From contig JAQGDQ010000953.1 in the NCBI GenBank assembly GCA_030141605.1, positions 1 to 64,000 of the forward strand: 64,000 bases of DNA, in the 5' to 3' direction. Below, piece by piece: positions 43,710-61,990 of this stretch. Position numbers and translations under genes: made by a program. Origin of the DNA: Tubiluchus corallicola. Lineage: Eukaryota; Priapulida; Priapulimorpha; Priapulimorphida; Tubiluchidae. Below the pieces are notes generated by a model. That model was not told the origin of the DNA. It saw only the letters and a program-made list of their open reading frames with translations, and did not search any database. The first letter of the stretch is position 1. Each line of letters begins with the position of its first letter.

Positions 43710-43806
43710 CAAGACAAAAGATGACGTCATTATTGACGAACCAGGCAAACATATGAAAGTATACATTGGAAGCAACAATTTATTTGAGTCAACAGCAACT
43801 CGATGG
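43710..43806 (+). CDS. Candidate upstream exon of the serine protease gene
   Basis: A 97-bp segment between TTTCAG (43704-43709) and a GTAAGG donor (43807) is open in one frame and reads DVIIDEPGKHMKVYIGSNNLF then ESTATRW. The V-Y-I-G-S-N-N-L pattern resembles the strand after the catalytic-His region of trypsins (V.LG..NL), and it lies on the same strand 2.1 kb before the GDSGGP exon. The reading frame also continues through the donor for another 50 codons, so the splice is not proven. It could equally be chance. Confidence 0.3.
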
Positions 43807-45002
43807 GTAAGGGTTGTTTTTTCGTGCATAGAATCTGTAGTGTGGTATTCCAATATTATAATTCCTGTCGTACAGTCTACGGAGGTCAATTACGCCCTCA
43901 CAGACTCACGATGTCTGTCATTAGCGATGGCTTCAGACTTCAACATTGGGTGTGAGAGCGAATAACGATGCTGTTAACTCAAATGTGTCATCCCTATTAG
44001 CGACATTAAAGCAGTTGACGTCTAACATAATGTCAATAATTTTCGTTGACTGCCCAATCAGCTTGCAAGTCATTTCACACACCCCTGCAGCAGGTACGTT
44101 CGGGACATTTAGCTACAGCTCCGTCTAACACTGTTATGAAAAATACTCAACTTTTCATTAGTTAACGCGAGAAATATTGGCTTAGTTCTAGATTTTATTA
44201 TTGTCAAATGAAATTGCAAGTGAATTAGTGGAAATATATAGTTTAGTTTCGCTTATAGGAAGAAATGCACAACACTTACATCTGTGAATTGCTGATTAAA
44301 CCATTTTGCAATCCAGAAAATACGCAGTTTACTTTAGTTTACAGCTTTGCAAGTTAGATAAAACCAACTATTTGACTAACTTTAAATAAGGACAAAACAA
44401 GATGTTTCCTTTTCTGGCCAGTTTTTATAAACCTCAATGAGATCTTCACAGTCAAAATTAACTCAAATGTGATCATAACTTATGTTATACGTTAATGTAA
44501 TATTAGCTAATTTTACGCAATTTTTCTGGTTATAATCAAGGTAAAAGATGCCATTGGGAATTATGTGACTCGAGCATTCAATATAAGGGTCGTCTATGGA
44601 ACGGAACAGTCAAATTTATTCCATTTCTATAGCCTGACAAACGAAAAAATTTAATAAACCTTGCGGACGGGCACACGATCAATTAATATAAAAAAATACA
44701 TCGCAGGCTTGATGTTCGTATGTTTAAAGGCAGGAAAGACTTAATATTTTTGCTGCTCATTTATTGTAAAGCAAGGCTAACTGGCTTAGTTTCTTTTATT
44801 ATATTTGTGTCTCTGTATTTTGTAGTGCATTGAAATTTCGTCTCTACATTCTGTTTAAATTGAAAAGTCATTTTTTAGCTACTTGAAGTGTTAATTTCGT
44901 GATAAAATAGCTGCTTCTCTGCAAATTTGTGTTTATTTTAATCAGATTTTAATTCTGCTGCCTCTGAGCTGTGTTTCCAATCATAACCCTATGAGTCCTT
45001 GA

Positions 45003-45546
45003 AGTGAAATAGGATGCTAACCAATTGTTTGAAACAACCAAGTATTGAAAACTGCAACAGCTTTTTTTAGATCAAAGCTTAGATTAAATAATAATTACCT
45101 CGGATAGTTAAAATTTGTTAAACTTTCAAAGCTAGAGTGACTTTGCGAATCAACTAAGACTGGTAATGGCGCCTTTTTGTTGCGTGGCTGACAAGTAGGT
45201 GTGGTATCGTGACAAGCGAGATTATTAACTGAAGTGTTCGTCTGTGACGTCAGTGGACGTAGAGCTGATTTTTGCGACATCACATCAGCGCTTATAGCAA
45301 TCTTCGTTTAGCTAAACGTTCTTGACGCGCAGGGAAGATTCCTACCATTGCACAAACTGTGGTTAGTTTGTGACGTAAGCAATAGCTGTGTTCAATACCG
45401 TTAATTAACTTCCAAGGTAATTATTCAAATAATTAACAAAAATATTAGAAACAATTGCTTACTAATATAGGCAAGAAAATATATATTTTGGACAGCAGAT
45501 TAAAATGAGATTTCAGTTTTCTGTCCAGGAATCGCCCAGTTTTCCT
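45003..45546. mobile_element. TTAA-type MITE, family B, copy 2
   Basis: A 544-bp copy ending CAGTTTTCCT followed by an intact TTAA (45547-45550). Its left end (AGTGAAATAGGATG after TTGA) is diverged. It shares long blocks with 33820-34357, such as TTAAACTTTC, GACATCACATCAGC and CGTTCTTGACGCGCAG-like sequence. It ends about 365 bp before the GDSGGP protease exon. Confidence 0.6.
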
Positions 45547-45911
45547 TTAACTTTAGTCTTGAATTTTTTTACACGGTTGCCAAATAAGATAACATAGTAG
45601 TCGTGATTAGGCAACACTTGGGGAAAAGGAACGACTGACGAGATAATCATAAAATGTTTCAATAAGTTGAATAAAATTTTATTCATTTAACTCAGTTTAG
45701 TAATAGTAATATTAGTAATTCGATACATCATTGCCTGGGTTATGGCGCTTTGTTGTTTCATTGGCAAGTTGAACAAGTTTTCTCAAGTTAGCAAAAAATT
45801 TATAAAAAGGAGATAAAAATATCAGTTGTGCATTTATTACAAAAGTCTTTATATTATATTACAAATGTAGTATAAGTAATAACTTTTATACTACTTTTTA
45901 TCTATGTGTAG

Positions 45912-46208
45912 GGCGATTCAGGTGGTCCTATGGTATTACGCAGGACCGGGGAGGTGATTGGTATTCACTCCACAGGAACCAAGCATCCATTTTGGGGATA
46001 CGATTGTATATCAGTGAGCAAGGCCGTGAGAATTTCCCATTATTTGAATTGGATTGATGATGTTAAAAGTTTTTCTAAGGACTTGCATTTAAGTGGCTCT
46101 CACGATACCGTGTCTGCTCATAACACATCTCCACTGGATTTCACAACAATAGTAATTTATATAATAACACTGTATGCATCTTTGCCTTTGATAAATGATG
46201 GTGATTGA
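45912..46208 (+). CDS. C-terminal exon of a trypsin-like (S1) serine protease
   Basis: The exon follows a pyrimidine-poor AG acceptor at 45910-45911 and opens with GDSGGP, the motif around the catalytic serine. It continues with VIGIHSTG, a conserved Cys in WGYDC, and a HYLNWI helix typical of S1 protease C-termini. Beyond the usual end of the fold it adds about 45 residues that are Ser/Thr-rich, then a hydrophobic stretch (TTIVIYIITLYASLPL) ending in NDGD. This tail could be a membrane segment or GPI signal, which is an inference. Upstream exons with the catalytic His and Asp were not found with confidence. A candidate lies at 43710-43806. The gene may therefore be incomplete, or have exons too short for me to recognise. 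The lone exon reading is confident for family, not for gene integrity. Confidence 0.75.
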   Translation, partial: GDSGGPMVLRRTGEVIGIHSTGTKHPFWGYDCISVSKAVRISHYLNWIDDVKSFSKDLHLSGSHDTVSAHNTSPLDFTTIVIYIITLYASLPLINDGD

Positions 46209-47186
46209 CGAAATAGTAAAGGAAATTGTAGGGACTTCTCTTACTTAAGAAGTAAGACCTTACCTTTTACACTTTGTTTTCAATTTCTCAAACGTATGTT
46301 GTCAAGAAACCACTTCTCAGAGTAGCACATGCTATCATATTAATTGTCACTCTCCTGTGAAGGGATGGTCTCATAAAAGATGAGACCATAGGTACAGCTT
46401 TCACTGGCTCTGCGACTCAGTCTCTGGCATAGGGAACAAGAGAAAAGACGTTCGGCAAGTTATTTCATTCTAAATCTCTGCTTTGATGGAGTTCGTCAGC
46501 TTGAATCCTCAAGAGGACGCCAAACCACCAAGAAGTGGGACACCACGACACTGATTGTATTACTAATTAGTGAGTTTTTTTATAAAATGATGCAAGCAAT
46601 TTTAAAATTTATATATGTACAACTGCCCATTGCAGCAGGATTCTGTTATCCATGATGTTGTTACATTTTAGGAAATAAATGAAACTGCTTCAACCATAAT
46701 TTTGTATACTGACTATACTGTTACTGCATTTTGATAAAGTTATAATAGATTTTATTTGGGGATACTTGGGTATGTCTTGCAATTATTACACCTAATACTG
46801 TTCTGTCTATGTGGCTGCTACAAATTCAATGTTATGACTTCAATAAACTGCTTCACAAAATAAGGTTAGTATCTTTGAGTGATTTTCAGTACATTTCCGG
46901 TGCATGCTAAGGAGTAGAGTGTAGCCCATGCATTACGAACCTTTTTTTGAAGAATCTACACGTGATTTTTGCGAGATATGCAAGGAGTGATTTTTTTGAA
47001 GAATTTACTGAGCAGGCAATTTTAGATGATATACAAATCACTTTACAAAGATACCAAAGAATTTGTAAAACTGCATATCTGTAAATAAAATCCTGCTTCC
47101 GTGCACATGTTTGAATTATAAGAATTAAAAATTAAAGATTAAAAGAATGTGCTTCAAACTGGAACACCTGTATGCAGTTAACAGCC
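46209..47186. other. Intergenic between protease and metalloproteinase 3' ends
   Basis: No gene seen. A short inverted repeat GGTCTCATAAAAGATGAGACC lies at about 46367-46387. AATAAA at about 46844 on the plus strand could serve the protease transcript. Confidence 0.5.
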
Positions 47187-54235
<7,049 letters not shown>

Positions 54236-55299
54236 CCTTCTTTAGATTAGATAATAATTAATCAACTGCTCTACTGTTTTCCACAAGCTACTCATAATAA
54301 ATGAATCACCACCAATCACTCTGGCATACGAAATGTAGGTAAATTTTAATTGACGCCTCAGGCAAGAAACTCTTTCAAAGTGATCATAAAAGAGGATACC
54401 GCAGCGAAAGTGAATAAGATGGGTGGATCTATGACAATGAAGCATTACCAATTTTGGGTATTAACATTTACGTAAGTTCACATTCAGTGCACATAGAAAC
54501 AGAGAGCGCCTATTCGATGTTGTAAAATTCATTAAAGCATCTCTATGATCAAAACAACTTCACCACGTTGAATAATACGTTAATGTATTAATATCTGTCT
54601 ATTTCAGTGCTTCTTAACTTGTATCTGGGCACCAGTCACTTTCTTTCTTAAATTTTGTGGGAACTCAGCATGATGTTATTATTTAGGTAGAATATCAGCA
54701 TACCTTTCTAAAATGGAAAATCAACTTTCAAGAACTATCGAGCATTACGCAGGTGGATAACTATCGCGCTGAAACGAGTCCATCCGCATAGAGATAATGT
54801 AGGTCAGTTCTGTACATTATTAGGTCAAATGGTGGTAGTCTAAGTATGCTAGCCAATGTAGATCTGACGCCAACCAATAAAAATATAATATGCTAATGTT
54901 TCGCGTGTGCATCACGAAATTTTGGAAATTATCGTAAAATATACGTGTTTACGCATTGCGCCGTCTGTAATCCTCTTTATTTAATTCCTTCCCTCCACCT
55001 TCCCACAGTTTGCACCGAAGGCCTAAATACCCAAACCAGCAGCAAAGTAGTTAGTCACTTTAAACATTGATTAATTGGTTTGAATAAAAAGGTATATATG
55101 TGGTGCCTTAATTTTGTCGTCAGTACATGGTCATTTCATCATTCACATTTGCATTAGGCCTATACCCAATAAAGCATCAGTTAATTTAAAAGTAATATTA
55201 AAGAGTGTACATATAAGTGTACAAAAAATTGTCATCAAAAAAGTTATACTAAAAGTCATGTTAGTCTGTTTGACAATTGTAGAATTTTCAACCAGATTT

Positions 55300-55641
55300 T
55301 TAATTGAAACCTACATTCCATATACTCAGCACCAGACTATTGCAGCTTTTAGATAGCCTGTTTTTAAATGAATAAACACATTTTCGAATTATAGTGTCAA
55401 AAAACGGTATGTTAAGCTCAACACACATTCCGCTTGCGGAACAGTCATATTGCATCTGAAATAACTTGTGGATGCCTTTGTTGTACGCAATTTTTATGTG
55501 ATTGAAACTATAATCACAAAATTTGTACAATAGAGCTGCACAGAAAAAGTTCGAGTAATACGATACGAACATATTCGTGTTTGCGTTTACGTTACATTTT
55601 GAAAAATTTCTTATCAGTTTATTTGACCTTATATAAAACAA
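55300..55641 (-). pseudogene. LINE reverse-transcriptase C-terminal fragment, minus strand
   Basis: An open 113-codon frame with KLIRNFSKCN, MFVSYYSNFFCAALLYKF, FNHIKIAYNKGIHKLF, DCSASGMCVELNIPFFDTII and RKCVYSFKNRLSKS, the C-terminal region of a Jockey/CR1-type protein. Absence of stops points to a fairly young copy. It is the same block as the relic at 51.0-51.3 kb, from a related family. Confidence 0.75.
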
Positions 55642-56194
55642 AGCACTTTATGTGACGATTATCCTTATTTTCACGATCAACATATTTTTAAAACTACGTT
55701 ATTTAAATAAGCCTCATAATTTTTTAAGTATTTCATACATGTTTATTCTATGGATAAATTTTTTGTTTTTTCCCTGTTCACAATAATTTCAAGTTTAATT
55801 GCAATACACAATAAACATTTATAAGCTGCTGAAGTCACGTAGTGGTTGCAGCCAACAAGCATACCTCATCTGCATCGGACAGGTGATTGCAGTAAATATA
55901 GCCTACACTGCATCCTCTTTTAGAACTAGCTAAATTTACACTTTCATAAAAATAACCATTGAAAAGTCTGTTCATGTTACTGACATGCTTTGTTCATTTA
56001 AAAACTACACATACACTAATACTGAAGGTGGGGAAAATGCAGTAAGGCAATTAACTGGTTTTAATTGCGTTATATGATATTATGACAGTGTTATATAACA
56101 ATATTAAACATTATGACAGTTCAATAAAGCCTGATGGTTAGGGAATCATTAAAAATGTAATAAATACAAATAGAAAAATACAGGTACAATATCA

Positions 56195-56272
56195 AATTTT
56201 GTTGGTGCCCAAATATCTCGTGCTCAAATGTCCTCGTGCCCAAATGTCACATATCCCATTCCTGTTTTCCAT
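56195..56272. repeat. Array of GTGCCCAAATGTC-type repeats
   Basis: Three consecutive 15-16-bp units, GTGCCCAAATATCTC, GTGCTCAAATGTCCTC and GTGCCCAAATGTCAC, preceded by CAAATTTTGTTG. The inverse sequence matches 5258-5340, including the GCAAAATTTAAT-like flank, so this is another copy of one end of the same family. Confidence 0.6.
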
Positions 56273-56468
56273 AGCCGGCAAGATCTTACGTTTGTATAGC
56301 TGTTCGTAAGTGGAACACAGAAAGTTATATGAAAGATGCATCAGTTCATTCAATTTTAAATTTGCATTCGCAACAGTCTCAGTTATGTGGTAGCACCAAC
56401 TTAGATCGCACGTCTATGTTTCTGGGCTATTTTCAGTTGAGCGCGGGAAAAATACAATAGACGATAAA

Positions 56469-56700
56469 TTACCAGTCCAGTTTTATGAGAGAAAACACCA
56501 TGACTTCTGTTTTTGCAGGATTGAAAGCAACCAACCACTGGCGTGCCCAATTTTGTACTTGAGTGAGATCACTAACACGAGCTGCAGACAATGTTGGGTT
56601 TCTAAATATACCCAATTGGTGCGAACTCTCATTGCTGTGCAAATAAGTTTTAGTGGCCGAGACTTGTTCCACACCTATTTGACAGCAACATTAGCGGGCA
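56469..56700 (-). pseudogene. LINE reverse-transcriptase fragment, minus strand
   Basis: Reads RVSDLTQVQNWARQWLVAFN then PAKTEVMVFS, the segment after the catalytic FADD box in non-LTR reverse transcriptases. Both sides are degenerate. Confidence 0.65.
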
Positions 56701-57217
56701 TGCAACGAAGGAACCTTTTTCTTACGGACTAATTCTTTTTCTGACAATTTCAGACAAAGTAGGAGTAAGATTCGTGCTTCGTTTGTAAGTGACTTCCTTT
56801 TGAGTGACTGAGGCTGCCAGAAATTTCTTTGACAACAGTGAGATTAGTGAGAATATTTTCTCTCAAAAATTTTCCGTAATGAAGTTTGCAGTAAACTAAT
56901 TATTATGTGATATGCAGACTCTCTCTCATAATAATTACTATTACTAATATGTAAGCGATACCTAAATATTAAAGAAGTGCGAGTTTCTAGCTATAAAGTT
57001 TTTAGCTAAATCGATATTTTTAGACTCTTATTAAGTTTCTATTATTATTTATTATATAAATATCTGAATGTCAACAGTTGGTCAGCTTGGAAGCTGTGAA
57101 AAAATTTGGGAAAGCAATTTTCCTGTGCATGTTAAGCCATGAAAACATTTAGAAAGGTTAATTTAATTAGAAGCCGATTTCGATGTGGCCACTGAAGTAA
57201 ATCTATTATTATAACAT

Positions 57218-57395
57218 AACATAAAAAGAAGACTGCCTTTTATAGTCTCAATGATATTATTCACTGGCATCGTCGGCTGAATAGACTGTGCTGGTAACTG
57301 AGGGTGTTAGTCACTTAAGCTTCGCCCTCTAGGGGAAAGCTTCTGAACGAATATATAATCATGGAGACTATAAAGGGCACTATGTTTTTTATGTT
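57218..57395. mobile_element. 178-bp palindromic MITE-like element
   Basis: Left AACATAAAAAGAAGACTGCC then TTTTATAGTCTC; right GAGACTATAAAGGGCA then CTATGTTTTTTATGTT, its imperfect inverse. The centre has a second hairpin, AAGCTTCGCCC-TCTA-GGGGAAAGCTT. It is directly followed by the repeat shared with 48086. Confidence 0.55.
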
Positions 57396-57715
57396 AAAGA
57401 TGACAAATCTCAGGAGAGCTCTCTCTCACATAATGGAAATTTTTGATCTCCTGAATCTAAATCTTTACTAAACTTTCTAATGATGCTATATTAAAATTAC
57501 CGTATTTATTACCAATTTGTATTATTATTATAGTTTATACAAAGTTTAATGAGTATCTTTTCTTTTAAATTCATTTACCTGCAGGATGTGATACAGCATG
57601 CAACCGTTAAGTTCCATTAAATTATAGTTACAGAAAAGCCTGCCGATCCAAGGAGTCGAGTTCGGGAAGAATTGCTTAAAAGGGAGTATCCATTCGTGGT
57701 ACGTGTATTAATTAC

Positions 57716-57761
57716 ATTTAAATGCCGCACATACAGTACTATACACACGCGGCATTTAAAT
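57716..57761. repeat. 13-bp perfect inverted repeat
   Basis: ATTTAAATGCCGC (57716-57728) and GCGGCATTTAAAT (57749-57761) with a 20-base loop. Confidence 0.9.
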
Positions 57762-57999
57762 AGCTGAGTTTAGGCCATTTTTCGCCTGGCAAAAATATAT
57801 GTTGTTGTAGTAATGCACGGAAGTTGTCCAATGTTTTTCTAACGCCCAGCATGGAATCAAATATTTAGAAATCTAGAATAGAAATTAATTTTAATAAAAC
57901 CATGAGATTCAAGAAAAATCAAATATTTTTTAATAACTGTCGTTAACTACATAAATGTATAAAAACAGGTAAAACACGTTCGATCTGTTAGTTAGCTTT

Positions 58000-59205
58000 T
58001 AATTTGATGGCATCGTTGTTTTAACGACCTCCAGAGAGGCAATGGAAAAGAAAATAAATTTACTAGTGACATGTGCCTCTGATCTAAGCATGACTGTTCA
58101 CCCTACAAAGTCGAAATTTTTAGCTTTGGTTACAGTTGACGACAGGAGTTTTCAAAATGTCATAAGTCATAAGTCATTTATTTCACCATACACATTTACA
58201 GGTTACATATACAATATCTAGTGAAAGGGCCTACAATGGATATAATACAAATAAAAAATACTGCACAGAAAAAGCCTCAAGCACTATTCACTTATACACG
58301 AAGGTAAATGTGTTGTGGGCAATCAAAAAGCAGGGCTTGTTAGATTGTCCCAAAATGGTGATATTACAATTCGGTATAAGCCAAAATATATTTATTTCGG
58401 CACGCCGATCGTTAATGCAAGCATTGCAGAGCAGGTAGAGATGCACTTGCAAATAAAGAAACCAGAATTGAGAAAATTTGGGTCGTTCCTTGCAAAAAGT
58501 CCAGATGCATCTTTACCGGTGAAAAAAGCAATATGGCAAAGTACAGTACTGTGTGTTATGTTTCTGTGAATCTTGGCGCCCGAATAAGTTGAAATGTGTG
58601 CCAAAAAGCTTACCTAAAAGTCACTTTTAGCTGTTCAAAAAGCACCCAAACATGCAATGAAATTGCTCTCTTTGAAGCTGGAGTGCCCCATTTACAAGAT
58701 CCAAATGTAAGCAGACAAAAGAGGTTTTTGCAGAAGTTTCATGCCCGAACCAACTGTGAGATGTTTCCATTGGCAAAAGCCACAACTATTTCACGTATGG
58801 CAAGTTAATGAAGTTATCTTCAGTTATCAGAGAGGAGAGATGGCAATGTGACTGACAAAGCCAAATAGAAATGTGTTGATTTGTTGAAATTTGTCTGGCA
58901 GAGAATTCTACTCGTCGGCGCACGTATTTGAAGTTTAATCCGGCTTTAGACTTGTGAGAGCGGTTTAAGTGAATTTCCAAGAACTGCATGTACAAGAACT
59001 AGATGTAGCTCTCATCGATTAAACATTGAATTTGGTAGATGGCCAAGAACTCCGATGGAAAATAGACTATGCTTATGTGTCCAGATACAAGACGAGGGGC
59101 ATATTTTGCTAAAATGTCATAGGAGTCATGTTAATATACACAAATTAGTGAATGCGGAAGGTCATAAAAGTTGCTTGCTGTACATGAAAAAAATACCAAG
59201 GGATT
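58000..59205 (+). pseudogene. Degenerate LINE 3' half, with small insertion
   Basis: Plus-strand pieces in order: DGIVVLTTSREAMEKKINLL and MTVHPTKSKFLALV (RT), then KYIYFGTPIVNASIAEQVEM and KPELRKFGSFLAKSPDASLP, and near the end SSHRLNIEFGRWPRTPMENR and DEGHILLKCH, the usual Cys-His ending of such proteins. About 100 bp at 58160-58265, with a TCATTTATTTCACCATACAC tail-like sequence, interrupts it. Frameshifts throughout. Confidence 0.7.
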
Positions 59206-59209
59206 AGAT

Positions 59210-60078
59210 GCAATTTTGTTTGTATCGCATGATAACTACCTATTGGTTTGGCTCAACTAGTTTTCTTGTTATTTGTATTTGTTGTTGTTGTAATTTGTAT
59301 TTCACTTTTGTTTGGGAGCAGATGTTACTTGGAATAAGTTGTTTTTATGGACTATTTCTTTCGCCACAAACTCGTAACTTTTATGCGATGTATTTACAGT
59401 TGATAAATGTTAATAAATATCTAATCTAATTTAATCTACAGACTAAAATCCTTAAAGATTATAGTTGTTTTAAACTTAAGCAACGAGGGCCAGAACCAGA
59501 ACAGTGTATGCTGTAGAAAATATGCTAAAAATGATAAATATATGGGTTACTGCCCAAATTTTAACAAACAAATAACTTTTTCATGCAGCTTTTAAGATGC
59601 AATTTTCTTGTTGTAACAGGTAGGCTAAAAAGAATCAAAACTTTGTTACCACTAATAGAGAACATTATGACGACAGTACTATAAATTGTCTCGAGATAAT
59701 AGTTATAGCCTAAACTTCTAAATTAGTATCACTCTGTTGTAAGAAATTTTTGTCAAACATTTATTGTATTCCTATGCAACATATTATTATTTCGAAAGTT
59801 ACTGTGTTCAACTAGTCAAATATTGAATATTGAATAGTGACTTGTATTGTTTTTTATAGTTATGGACCCATTTTTGTGACACTAATTAAGTTTAGGTCTA
59901 TCTGTGAAATGGCTGTAAAACGACAAAAAGACAAAAAGTCTTTAACAGTTTAACATGGAGATTATAATCTTGCAATTGGTGTAGTTGGACGGGGATATCA
60001 CCTTGGTAACTTGTTTCCATATTCAGGTGAGTGACAGACCAAAAAGCAATTAAAAGATGAGCATTTTTTGTCTACATT
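59210..60078. other. Intergenic, nothing recognised
   Basis: AT-rich sequence between a LINE relic and the foldback-like element. No coding or repeat signature seen. Confidence 0.5.
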
Positions 60079-60086
60079 TATAGGTT

Positions 60087-60929
60087 GAATGTAGGTGAAA
60101 ATGGTACAGGTAAATTGGCACAAGAAAAAATGACACAGCAAAAAATTGGCACAAATGAAACAGTAGGTAAAATGGCACAGTAAAAAATTATTTTAAATAT
60201 TTATACCTCTGCTAAGGAAGTTAGGCTTCAACACAGTTTGTTTGTTTGGTTGTTTTTTTTGCAATATCGATAAGTCTATTAAGCAAAAACTGCCTACTTA
60301 TTTCAAAGAAACTTTGCGAAAAAAGGCGGTTATAAGGTACCTCACCAGCTCTTTTTTTCGCAAAATTGGCCGGAAAAAGCATTCGCGAAGCACTTCATGG
60401 AGGTATCAGAGGAGTGTTTAGTGCTTCTTTTCTATTATCTCCACCTGGACAAACAACTAGAAGTTAGTTCAAGTTCTATTTCAAGAAATCCTCGCTTGTA
60501 AAATCGCGCAACGCTGTCCATAACCTTTGCTTTTGTGTGTATAGCCTTATAAGGTAAAATTAGGTGGATAAACACTATATGGAACCTTCGTGTATTATTG
60601 ATTATTAATCTATTTAATGAGCAAATATTCTGCGAGTCTTTTGCTAGCCTATATAATACCTGCACAGGTACTTTTTTGAATGTTTGCTTTTTTAATCGAC
60701 AAATCAGACGAATAAGTTTAGGATGGTTTAGCTTTCACAGAGATCTGCTTCCTACTGAGCGCATTCTAATTTTATTATAGAAATCAATTTCATCAAATTA
60801 ATGTATGTGCTATTTGCCCTGCACCATTTTTACCTGTGCCACTTTTTCCTGTGCCATTTTTACCGTGTCATTTTTTCCTGCGTGATTTTTACCTACTTTT
60901 CACTTTGTGCTATTTTTTATCGCGCACCG
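60087..60929. mobile_element. Foldback-like element with inverted ~15-bp repeat arrays and 8-bp flanking duplication
   Basis: Left array 60091-60189 has units TGGTACAGGTAAAT, TGGCACAAGAAAAAA, TGACACAGCAAAAAAT, TGGCACAGTAAAAAAT. Right array 60806-60929 has the complementary units GTGCCATTTTTACC, GTGCCACTTTTTCC, GTGTCATTTTTTCC. TATAGGTT flanks both sides (60079-60086, 60930-60937), consistent with an 8-bp target duplication. The centre holds a second conserved block (60203-60430) and no recognisable protein. Confidence 0.6.
60203..60430. repeat. CCTCnGCnAAGGA...GGAGGTnT conserved dispersed element
   Basis: Starts ATACCTCTGCTAAGGAAGTT, runs into a GTTTGTTTGTTTGGTTG segment, and ends CATGGAGGTATCAGAGGAGT. 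From memory this resembles a widely scattered sequence with CACCTCCGCCAAGGAGGTTAT...TTTGTTTGTTTG at one end and GGCGGAGGTCTGCGCTC at the other, of unclear mobility. The match is to recollection only. Confidence 0.4.
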
Positions 60930-61739
60930 TATAGGTTAACATGGTGAGCAGCATGAACACATTTCAAATATGTTGAACAAAAAGTCAAGAGCTGCCTCAA
61001 TGAAAACAGAGTGAGAAATCCCATTCAACAGTATTAGTTACAAGGGAAACAATTTTCTGGCACAGACTAGAGTATTCCAGGGATGAGATGGCTGAATGTG
61101 TGAATGTAAGACTTAGTATCAAAATAATTATTTGGATTTTGTGTATTCTCACTTGACAAGCAAAAATGTAAAAGTTAGCAAAAATATGAATGGCAGGGAG
61201 CTATCTTATTACTGTAATGTATTTATCTTAGGCTTTCAGATCCAGTTTAAAATATATCTCAGACGACTTACATGTCAATTTACGGTTTCGAGATATTTTC
61301 TCCGAATAAAGAGTTTGCTGTAACTTACTCTGATACATAGATTTAATCTCGTGCAAAAACTTATCGTTATTAATATGCAGGCGGTGCCTGAAGATCAAAG
61401 TGCAAGTTTACAGTGAAAAAGCTTTTCTAAATCTTTAATTCACTTAAGCCTAACAAAAAAGATAGTTTTGGAAACTCACTAACTTTTATCATTTAGTACA
61501 TAATTATCTAAAAATCAACAATTGCTCAAATTGGAAGCTGTGACAAACTCAGGAAAATAGTGATGGCTGAAGGTGAATTCGAGGTGTTAATTAGGGGCAG
61601 ATTTAGATGTGACCCGCCGACCCCTGAAGCAAAGCTCGTAATTATACCGCAAATAAAACTTTTGCTTTTCTAAATCAGAATCTCTAACAGATCATCTAAT
61701 GAAGTCATATGACCTCTGATGAAGACGAAATCTAATGCC

Positions 61740-61990
61740 ACTTTGCATTTTTAGTATTTTTGAAGTTGAACATGTCTGTGACCCCGCTTGCTTGTCTCCC
61801 CCATGACTATTTCCAACAAGTTCGGACTCACCGTTATCTATGCCAGGTGCCTTTCCAGACTTCATCTTTTTCAATGCCACCGCCTTAACCTCAACTTGCT
61901 TTATTCTTCCATGAATCATTCCATCCACCATTCTCTGTTGTTTTTTAGACATTTGAATATGAGGCGCTATGCGTGATTTTATTTTCACTC
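61740..61990 (-). pseudogene. LINE reverse-transcriptase N-terminal fragment, minus strand
   Basis: Reads VEVKAVALKKMKSGKAPGID then NGESELVGNS, the conserved AL..MK.GKAPG.D entry motif of non-LTR reverse transcriptases. Only about 60 codons are recognisable. Confidence 0.7.

Noticed and set aside
43969-44128. Frame with NNDAV... as a protease Asp-exon
   Set aside because: The surrounding residues do not fit the DIALL block of S1 proteases.
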